Part shown: in pieces, positions 57,321 to 64,000 of the stretch
Position numbering within the stretch: the first letter of the stretch is position 1
Layout of the letters: the number at the start of each line of letters is the position of its first letter
Source: VAZQ01 sp963816745
Lineage (GTDB): Bacteria > Pseudomonadota > Alphaproteobacteria > Rhizobiales > Xanthobacteraceae
DNA length: 64,000 nt
Direction of reading: 5' to 3'
NCBI GenBank assembly: GCA_963816745.1
Contig: CAWFLQ010000006.1
Span: 1,426,001-1,490,000, forward strand
Program-made: the position numbers and the translations under genes
Notes under the pieces: model-generated
The model's input: only the letters and a program-made list of their open reading frames with translations
What the model was told of the DNA's origin: nothing
Databases searched by the model: none

Positions 57321-58493
57321 ATGATGCCACGAGACCGGACCGCGGCTACCCATTGGCACAAATCCGCGATCATCGTTGCAATGCTCACCACTTCGGCTGG
57401 AGCCGCGGCGGTGGCCGACGAGCCGCTGCAGCTCGCACGCGACGGCTTCTTCTACGTCGGCGGCAAGACCATGCAGGTCAGCAATCGTGAATATCTCTAT
57501 GGCCAGATGTATGTCGAGGTGCGCATCCCGGCCAAACAGACCCATCCCCATCCCATCATCATGGTGCACGGGGGCTCGATGTCGGGCACCAACTTCACCG
57601 GCACGCCTGACGGACGTGAGGGCTGGGCGCAGTATTTCGTGCGGCAAGGCTACGCGGTCTACGTGGTCGACCAGCCCGGACGAGGGCGCTCCGGATTCTT
57701 GACCGCCGCCCACGGGCCCATGCGCAACTCCGATCGCGGCAATTCGGCCTCGCGCTTCGTGGCGCAGGCGAAGTTCAAGCTCTGGCCGCAGGCCACACTG
57801 CACACGCAATGGCCCGGCAACGGTGAGGCCGATGATCCCGCCACGCTGCAATTGGCCATGAGCCAATTGCCGGCGATCGAGGACTTCAGCAAGCAGCAAC
57901 CGCTCGTGCGCGACGCGCTTGTTGCGCTCCTTGAAAAAATTGGTCCGTCAATCCTGCTTGTGCACTCGCAAGGAGGCGCGTTCGGCTGGCCGGTGGCGGA
58001 CACGCGGCCGGATCTGGTGAAGGCAATATTGGCGATCGAGCCAAATGGCCCGCCTGGACGCAGCCTCGAATTCATCGGCGCGCCGGACTACTTCAAGGAG
58101 GGCGCCCTGGCGCTGCCCTATGGCGTGACCGCGGTGCCGCTCACCTATGCGCCGGCGATTGCCAACCCGTCCGAGCTCAACTTCGTGAAGGAGGACAAGC
58201 CCGACGGGCCGGAACTAGCCACCTGCTGGAAGCAGGCGGAACCGGCGCGGCAGCTCCCGAACCTGCAGAAGATGCCGATCCTCGTGCTCACGGCCGAAGC
58301 GTCATATCACGCGCCCTATGACCATTGCACCGTGAAGTACCTCCAGCAGGCCGGTGTGAAGCCGACCTTCATCCGGCTCACCGACCTCGGAATCAAAGGC
58401 AACAGCCACGTGATGATGATGGAGAAGAACAACAAGGAAATCGCCGCCGTCATCGCGCAATGGCTGGGGAAGACGCTGCCCGGAAAGGAATAG
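57321..58493 (+). CDS. Secreted alpha/beta-hydrolase (esterase)
   Basis: A 390-residue exported esterase: signal region AIIVAMLTTSAGAAAVADEP, an oxyanion stretch HPIIMVHGGSMSGTNFTGTP, nucleophile Ser in LLVHSQGGAFGWPVADTRPD, and a His near GNSHVMMMEKNNKE. It resembles the Alcaligenes esterase-713 family (from memory of that family's motifs). Substrate unknown. Monocistronic. Confidence 0.82.
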   Translation: MMPRDRTAATHWHKSAIIVAMLTTSAGAAAVADEPLQLARDGFFYVGGKTMQVSNREYLYGQMYVEVRIPAKQTHPHPIIMVHGGSMSGTNFTGTPDGREGWAQYFVRQGYAVYVVDQPGRGRSGFLTAAHGPMRNSDRGNSASRFVAQAKFKLWPQATLHTQWPGNGEADDPATLQLAMSQLPAIEDFSKQQPLVRDALVALLEKIGPSILLVHSQGGAFGWPVADTRPDLVKAILAIEPNGPPGRSLEFIGAPDYFKEGALALPYGVTAVPLTYAPAIANPSELNFVKEDKPDGPELATCWKQAEPARQLPNLQKMPILVLTAEASYHAPYDHCTVKYLQQAGVKPTFIRLTDLGIKGNSHVMMMEKNNKEIAAVIAQWLGKTLPGKE

Positions 58494-58515
58494 CGGTGTT
58501 CCGTCGTCTGGCCGC

Positions 58516-58594
58516 GCGAGCGGCCAGCGGCCACTCTATAGTGCGCGCGCCGCCTCCTCGCACGAGTAAATCGCTCGCAACGACGAGGCGGCGC
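58516..58594. repeat. Palindromic element after the esterase gene
   Basis: GCGAGCGGCCAGCG, GCCACTC and AGTGCGCGCGC match the left part of the in-frame element at 3454. The right part folds as GCGCCGCCTC (58547-58556) with GAGGCGGCGC (58585-58594). It lies between converging genes and may terminate both. Confidence 0.75.
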
Positions 58595-58609
58595 ACAGGC
58601 TTGTTCCGC

Positions 58610-58984
58610 TCAGCGGCCGCCGCCTAGCATGCCGCCGCCGTTGTACGTGGCCGCAGGCACGACCTTTTTCGTGCGAGCGCTCTGGGTGACGGCGACCCGC
58701 CGTCCGTCCACGACGTATGTTTGCTTGCGAACTTCGCTCCCTGTCATCCGCTCACGATCGCGATGGTCGCGAACGACAGGGGCCGCCGCACGGTGGTCGC
58801 GAACAGCGGGGGGCGTACGGTGGTCGCGGACGACCGGGTCCGATTGAGCGTTCGTCCTGGACGAGGTGACCGGTGGGCATGCGCCGGCGGGAGCGGCAAG
58901 CAGGATGGTGATCCCGGCAGCGAGCAGCGCAGTGAGATGCTTCGATTTGACACTGGTCTTGGAGGCTCTCAGGAAGGTTCTCAT
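58610..58984 (-). CDS. Small exported protein with VVRDHR repeats
   Basis: ATG 58984 gives a 124-residue protein: basic start, signal helix LLAAGITILLAAPAGAC, then three repeats of (A/V)VRDHR separated by 3-4 residues (about residues 50-80). A C-terminal stretch with RRVAVTQSARTKKVVPAA and GGGMLGGGR follows. The frame is open 54 codons further upstream without conservation. The Arg/His repeats suggest metal or anion binding (speculative). Function unknown. Confidence 0.6.
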   Translation of the reverse strand: MRTFLRASKTSVKSKHLTALLAAGITILLAAPAGACPPVTSSRTNAQSDPVVRDHRTPPAVRDHRAAAPVVRDHRDRERMTGSEVRKQTYVVDGRRVAVTQSARTKKVVPAATYNGGGMLGGGR

Positions 58985-59251
58985 GGGGGTCACTTTCTCT
59001 TTGTTCGAGTCACGCTTCATTCTTCGCTCGCAGGCATGGCGCCCACGGGCGTGAAGACGATCTCGCCTCGGCGAAATCATCGTGATGAGTAGCGGCCGAT
59101 GGGGCCCCCAGCGTCCATCGATCGGTTGATGGCGGACCGCGCTCAAAGAGACGTGATCAAAAGGTGATGAAGCGGCCGACTGATGCCGCGGGCGCGCTTC
59201 GCTGCGCGGGCGCCCGACCCATAGCGGAGCTCTATTCTCGCCTTGCGATGC

Positions 59252-60142
59252 TCACCGCTGACATACCGGACAAAAGAACGTCGACCGCCCGGTCTGCACG
59301 ATGCGCTTGATGGTGCCGTTGCAGCGCGGCGTCGGGCACGGCTCGCCCTCGCGATCGTAGACGCGGAAATTGTGCTGAAAGAGCCCGAGCTCACCGTCGG
59401 TCCGGCGGTGATCGCGCAGCGACGATCCGCCGGCGGCAATGGCATCGTTCAGTACCACCTTGATCGCATCGACCAGTTTCTCCGCGCGCTCATGCGGCGC
59501 GCCCGATTTGCTCGCGATCGTGGAGGCCTTGCGCTTCGGCGACAGCAGCGCGCGGTGAAGCGCCTCGCAGACATAGATGTTGCCGAGGCCGGCGACGATC
59601 CTCTGGTCCGACAGTGCGGCCTTGAGCGAGGTCTTCTTGCCCTTGCAGGCGCGCGCGAGCATGGCGGCGTCGAAAGCGTTGCCGAGCGGCTCTGGCCCGA
59701 GCGACCGCAACAGCGGCTCCTGCTCGAGCTGTGTGCGCGGGACGAGCTTCATCGATCCGAAACGGCGCGGATCGTTGAAGGCGATGCGCGCGCCCGATGA
59801 CATGTGAAACACGACGTGGTCGTGCGCACCGTCCTTCGAGCGGTCGTGGTAGTAGCTGCCGGGCGTGTTTTCGTGCTCTTGGCCGCGCTCTTGCGCGACC
59901 CGAAACGAGCCCGACATGCCGAGATGCATGAGCAGCACGTCGCCGGAGGACAGATCGGCAAGGAGATACTTGGCGCGGCGGCCCAGCCCGGCGACGGTCT
60001 GGCCTTCGAGCCGGGCGACGAAATCCTTCGGCAGCGGCCAGCGCAGATCGCCGCGGCGCGCCTCGACCTTGGTGAAGCGCGCACCCTCCATGACCGGCTG
60101 CAGCCCCCGGCGGACGGTCTCGACCTCGGGCAGTTCGGGCAT
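59252..60142 (-). CDS. mutM: Formamidopyrimidine-DNA glycosylase
   Basis: Removes 8-oxoguanine and FapyG. MPELPEVETVRRGLQPVMEG gives the catalytic Pro2 and Glu3; HLGMSGSFRV follows; NIYVCEALHRALLSPKRKA is in the H2TH domain; a CX4C...CXXC zinc finger ends the protein (CPTPRC, FFCPVCQR). 296 residues with an insert of about 20 residues near 90-110. Divergent from ubiE, the usual Rhizobiales arrangement. Intact frame. Confidence 0.96.
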   Translation of the reverse strand: MPELPEVETVRRGLQPVMEGARFTKVEARRGDLRWPLPKDFVARLEGQTVAGLGRRAKYLLADLSSGDVLLMHLGMSGSFRVAQERGQEHENTPGSYYHDRSKDGAHDHVVFHMSSGARIAFNDPRRFGSMKLVPRTQLEQEPLLRSLGPEPLGNAFDAAMLARACKGKKTSLKAALSDQRIVAGLGNIYVCEALHRALLSPKRKASTIASKSGAPHERAEKLVDAIKVVLNDAIAAGGSSLRDHRRTDGELGLFQHNFRVYDREGEPCPTPRCNGTIKRIVQTGRSTFFCPVCQR

Positions 60143-60220
60143 CGTTAAGGCACTCCTGAACGAGACATAGCGCCCCCGGCAGCGGCGCGCTATGGTCCTG
60201 TCGCACAAGGACTATTCGTC

Positions 60221-61023
60221 ATGCCGCACGGGCGCGAACATACCCATTTCGGCTTCCGTGAGGTGCCGCTGACGGACAAGCAGGCGCTGGTCGACGACGT
60301 TTTCCACAGCGTCGCGCGCCGCTACGACCTCATGAACGACCTGATGTCGGGCGGTCTGCACCGGGCCTGGAAGGATGCGCTCGTCACCGCGGTCAATCCG
60401 CCAACGAAAGGCCGTCCCGGCCGTCTTGATGAAACCACCAAGGCCGCCCGGCCGTCCATTCGCACTGCTCGATGTCGCCGGCGGCACCGGCGACATCGCC
60501 TTCCGGGTGGTCGCGGCCGGCGGCATCGGCACGCGCGCGACGGTGGTCGACATCAATCCCGCCATGCTCGAGGTCGGGCGGGCGCGCGCGGCCGAGCGCG
60601 GGCTCGATGCGACAGTCACGTTCGTCGACGGCAATGCCGAGATGCTGCCGTTTCCCGATACCAGTTACGACGCCGTCACCATCGCCTTCGGCATCCGCAA
60701 CGTGCCGCGCATCGAGGCGGCGCTGGCCGAGGCCCATCGCGTGCTGCGCCCGGGCGGGCGCTTTCTCTGCCTGGAATTTTCCACCGTCGACGTGCCGGGC
60801 CTCGACGCGCTCTACGATTTCTACTCCTTCAACGTCATCCCCGCGCTCGGCCGCGCCGTCACCCAGGACGCCGAGGCCTATCGCTACCTGGTCGAATCGA
60901 TCCGCCGCTTTCCGCGGCCGGACGGCGTTCGCCGAGATGATGCGCGCGGCCGGCTTCCGCCGCGTCTCGTTCCAGCGCATGACCGGCGGCATCGTGGCGC
61001 TGCATTCGGGCTGGCGCTTGTGA
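60221..61023 (+). CDS. ubiE: Ubiquinone/menaquinone C-methyltransferase UbiE, two frame breaks
   Basis: SAM-dependent C-methylation in ubiquinone synthesis. FREVPLTDKQALVDDVFHSV, RRYDLMNDLMSGGLHRAWKD and FALLDVAGGTGDIAFRV are UbiE signatures; CLEFSTVDVPGLDALYDFYS and MTGGIVALHSGWRL follow. Extra bases near 60452 and 60926. A short stretch with no counterpart that I recall (about residues 62-78) precedes the SAM loop. About 267 residues. TGA overlaps ubiB's GTG. Confidence 0.93.
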
Positions 61024-62599
61024 TCGCAGGCCTCGCCCATCTCGTCCGCCTCGCGCACGCCGGATTCGTGTTCGCGCGCGAGGGCGTGCTCGCGCTCGTC
61101 GACACCGACGCGGCTGCCGCTGCCGGCGCGCGCCGCCATCCGCGTCGCGCGGCTGATCGAGCGGCCGGCGTCGAGCGTGGCGGCGAACCGTCTCGCCACC
61201 GCGCTCACCCGGCTCGGCCCCACCTATGTGAAGCTCGGCCAGTTCCTGGCGACGCGGCCCGACGTGGTCGGCGTGGCGCTGGCGCGCGACCTCGAGACGC
61301 TGCAGGACAAGATGCCGCCGTTCCCGCAGGCCGAGGCCGTAGCGCACCATCGAGACCGCGCTCGGCAAACCGCTCTCCGAACTGTTCGCATCATTCGGGC
61401 CGCCGGTCGCCGCCGCCTCGATCGCGCAGGTGCACCGCGCCGAAGTCATCATCGCCGGCGACCGGCGCGCGGTGGCGGTGAAGGTGCTGCGGCCCGGCGT
61501 CGAGCGGCGCTTCAAGGTCGACATCGACGCCTTCACCTTCGCCGCGCGCAATGCCGAGAAAATGTCGGCGGAGGCACGGCGGCTGCGGCTGATCGAGGTG
61601 GTGCAGACGCTCGAGCGCTCGGTCGCGATCGAGATGGACCTGCGATTCGAAGCAGCCGCGCTCTCGGAAATGGCGGAGAACACCAAGGACGATCCCGGAT
61701 TTCCGCGTCCCCGCGGTGGACTGGGACCGCACCGCGCGCGACGTGCTCACGCTCGAATGGATCGAGGCGACGCCGCTCACCGACCGCGCCCGGCTCGAAG
61801 CCAAGGGCCTCGATCTCACGCAGCTCGCACGCGCGGTGATCCAGACCTTCCTGCGCCATGCGCTGCGCGACGGCTTCTTCCACGCCGACATGCATCCCGG
61901 GAAACCTGTTCGTCGACGACGCCGGCGAGCTCGTGGCGGTCGACTTCGGCATCATGGGCCGGCTCGGGCCGAAGGAGCGGCGCTTCCTCGCGGAAATCCT
62001 GCTCGGCTTCATCACGCGCAACTATCGCCGCACCGCGGAGGTGCATTTCGAGGCCGGCTACGTGCCGCCGCACCATTCGGTCGCGAGCTTCGCGCAGGCG
62101 ATCCGCGCCATCGGCGAGCCGATCCACAACCGCACCGCGGAAGAAATCTCGATGGCGAAGCTGTTCATGCTGCTGTTCGAGATCACCGGGTTGTTCGACA
62201 TGCGCACGCGGCCGGAGTTGCTGCTGCTGCAGAAGACCATGGTGGTGGTCGAGGGCGTGGCGCGCGTCCTCGATCCGAAGCTCGACATGTGGACGGTGGC
62301 CGAGCCGGTGGTGCGGGAATGGATCGAGCGGCATCTCGGCCCGATCGGCCGGATCGAGGACGCCGCCGAGCGGCGCGCTCGAGGTCGGGCGTTTCCTCGG
62401 CGACGTGCCCGGCGCTGCTCTCGCGCGGCGCGAGCGCTGGTGCGAGCAGCTCGACGCCGTCACCCGCGACGGCCTGGTGCTGGCGCCCGAGACGGTCGCG
62501 GAGATCGGCCGCGCCGAGGCGCGGCGCAACCGCTGGACCGCTATGGCGCTGTGGGTGATCGCGGCGCTGCTGGCCTGGCTGATCTACCGGCTGGCCTGA
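61020..62599 (+). CDS. ubiB: UbiB, ABC1/ADCK-type ubiquinone biosynthesis kinase-like protein, five frame breaks
   Basis: Atypical kinase needed for ubiquinone synthesis. The GTG at 61020 gives IAGLAHLVRLAHAGFVFARE; YVKLGQFLATRPD is the KxGQ motif; AAASIAQVHRAEV is the Ala-rich loop; HADMHPGNLFVDDAG and VDFGIMGRLG are the kinase-like catalytic motifs; a C-terminal helix (WVIAALLAWLIYRL) anchors it. Extra bases near 61104, 61345, 61704, 61904 and 62374. About 525 residues. Operon ubiE-ubiB-coaBC. Confidence 0.93.
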
Positions 62600-62605
62600 T
62601 ATTCT

Positions 62606-62635
62606 GATGATTGCATTGATTGCAATGCAATCATC
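62606..62635. promoter_or_regulatory. Perfect inverted repeat upstream of the RHH-CoaBC gene
   Basis: GATGATTGCAT (62606-62616) and ATGCAATCATC (62625-62635) are perfect 11-bp arms around an 8-bp spacer TGATTGCA, which itself repeats the arm core. It lies 33 bp before the ATG. Ribbon-helix-helix antitoxins such as FitA bind inverted repeats with 8-bp-scale spacing in their own promoters, so this is the expected operator for the RHH domain encoded just downstream. Confidence 0.7.
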
Positions 62636-62668
62636 GGCTATGTTTGCCGCAAACGGGCGTCATCCCCC

Positions 62669-64000
62669 ATGGCCAGCATCACCATCCGCCAGCTCGACGA
62701 CGATTTGAAGAAGCGCCTGCGCCTGCGCGCGGCCAGAAACGGGCGCTCCATGGAGGACGAGGCGCGCACCATTCTGCGCAGCGCCGCCGCCGGCAGCGAG
62801 ATCGCCGCCGAGGTGCACACGGCGAAACGCCCGCGCCAAGCCCGAGGAGCCCGCACCGCGCAGGAGCGGCCGGCACCCGAGCCCGATGACGCTCCGACGC
62901 CGGACGCAAGGCGCGTTCTGCTGATCATCGGCGGCGGCATCGCCGCCTACAAGTCGCTCGATCTCATCCGGCGGCTGAAGGAGCGCGGCGCTTGCGGTGC
63001 GCTGCATCCTCACCGCGGCGGCGCAGGAATTCATCACGCCGCTGGCGGCCGGCGCGCTCGCGGGCGAGCGGGTCTTCACCGACCTGTTCGATGCCGCGAC
63101 CGAATTCGACGTCGGCCACATCCGGCTGGCGCGCGAGACCGATCTCGTCGTGGTCGCGCCAGCCACCGCCGACCTGATGGCCAAGATGGCGGGCGGCCTG
63201 CGCGATCCGATCTCGCCTCCGCGGTCCTGCTCGCGACCGACCGGCCGGTGCTGATCGCGCCGGCGATGAACCCGCACATGTGGGAGCACCCGGCGACCCG
63301 ACGCAATCTCGCGCGCCTCATCGACGACGGCGTCGCCGTGGTCGGGCCCGAACGCGGGCGAGATGGCGGAAGCAGGCGAAGCCGGCATCGGCCGCATGGC
63401 GGAGCCGCTCGAGATCGTGGCGGCGGCGCTGCCGTTCCTCGCCAATGCGGGCCACGGCCGCCCGCTGGCTGGCAAGCGCGTGGTCGTCACATCCGGCCCG
63501 ACGCACGAGCCGATCGATCCGGTGCGCTATATCGCCAACCGCTCCTCGGGCAAGCAGGGCCACGCGATCGCGGCGGCAGCCGCAGCAGCCGGCGCCGACG
63601 GTGACGCTGGTGTCCGGGCCGGTCAACCTGCCCGATCCGGCCGGCGTGAAGACCATCAAGGTCGAGACCGCGCAGGACATGCTCGCCGCCGTGACCAAGG
63701 CGCTGCCGGCCGACGTCGCGGTGTTCGCGGCCGCCGTCGCCGATTGGCGCGTGGACAAGCCGAACGCCGGCAAGATCAAGAAGCAGCCCGGCGGAACGCC
63801 ACAGCTCGGCCTCGTCGAAAACCCGGATATCCTCGCGAGTGTCGCGCACCGGACCAGCGGGCGGCCACGCCTGGTCGTCGGCTTCGCCGCCGAGACCGAT
63901 CACATCATCGCCCACGCCAAGGCCAAGCTCGCGCGCAAAGGCTGCGACTGGATCGTCGCCAACGACGTGTCGGCGGCGTCCGGCGTCATGGGCGGCGATC
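62669..64000 (+). CDS. coaBC: CoaBC with N-terminal FitA-like ribbon-helix-helix domain, four or more frame breaks; cut by the window end
   Basis: Bifunctional phosphopantothenate-cysteine ligase/decarboxylase of CoA synthesis. Residues 1-45 (ASITIRQLDDDLKKRLRLRA, NGRSMEDEARTILRSA) form a FitA/Arc-type RHH. A Pro/Ala/Arg linker leads to RRVLLIIGGGIAAYKSLDLI (CoaC start), VVAPATADLMAKMAGGL and PVLIAPAMNPHMWEHPATRR. CoaB shows VVVTSGPTHEPIDPVRYIAN, RSSGKQGHAIA and VAVFAAAVADWR. Breaks near 62993, 63215, 63358 and 63598. Whether the linker is truly continuous depends on those errors. Follows ubiB by 69 bp, with its own operator. Confidence 0.88.

Noticed and set aside
62669..62890. Stand-alone FitAB toxin-antitoxin module
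   Set aside because: The RHH domain runs on in frame into CoaBC and no PIN-domain toxin follows; the ubiB gene lies upstream.

Overview
The window is GC-rich chromosomal DNA from an alphaproteobacterium of the order Hyphomicrobiales (Rhizobiales), most likely from the Nitrobacteraceae/Xanthobacteraceae side. The support is gene order (rimP-nusA-ylxR-infB-rbfA-truB-rpsO-pnp; miaB-phoH-ybeY-corC-lnt; fabA-fabB-fabI beside irr; mutM facing ubiE-ubiB-coaBC), an Irr protein carrying the bradyrhizobial heme-regulatory motif GCPWHD, a second Fur-family regulator, two Bug/TctC receptors, and several families of intergenic palindromes. There is no prophage, CRISPR array, transposase or rRNA/tRNA gene that I can see. 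Most of the window is housekeeping.

Layout. 1-6.2 kb: mtaB (edge) and dapF, a TctC receptor, rplU-rpmA, two overlapping GNAT acetyltransferases and a D-aminoacylase-like amidohydrolase. 6.2-11.9 kb: the most accessory-looking part, with two small paralogous proteins facing each other, a gene-poor gap, a peroxiredoxin/cytochrome c/flavocytochrome c sulfide dehydrogenase operon, a divergent LysR gene and a second LysR gene. 11.9-22 kb: obgE-proB, an adenosine-kinase-like gene, murJ-trpS, a universal stress protein, an Nfu scaffold, tsaB-rimI and a fur-like gene. 22-29.3 kb: TctC, then miaB-phoH-ybeY-corC-lnt. 29.5-33.3 kb: an XRE regulator, metK, trmB and a DUF2336 gene. 33.5-43.9 kb: the translation/transcription operon rimP to pnp, preceded by an attenuator-like terminator. 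43.9-60.1 kb: an adenylate cyclase, oxyR, fabI-fabB-fabA, irr, cell-envelope proteins, moeB, a degenerate serine protease, enoyl-CoA hydratase, an esterase and mutM. 60.2-64 kb: ubiE-ubiB-coaBC.

More than fifty single-base frame breaks interrupt otherwise perfectly conserved essential genes. Almost all are +1 insertions. They cluster in 20-43 kb and 60-64 kb and are absent from 43.9-60.1 kb. The only reasonable reading is uncorrected read error, so broken genes are annotated here as one CDS each, with the break points given.

The most interesting biology is: (a) a ribbon-helix-helix (FitA-like) DNA-binding domain fused in frame to the N-terminus of CoaBC, with a perfect 11-bp inverted repeat just upstream of the start, which suggests an autoregulated CoA-biosynthesis enzyme; (b) a family of CTAG-bounded ~77-bp palindromes, mostly in tandem pairs with a fixed 13-nt spacer, whose stem sequences differ but keep pairing; (c) a palindromic element spliced in frame into a GNAT gene; and (d) heptad-repeat hairpins and other palindromes sitting exactly on stop codons.
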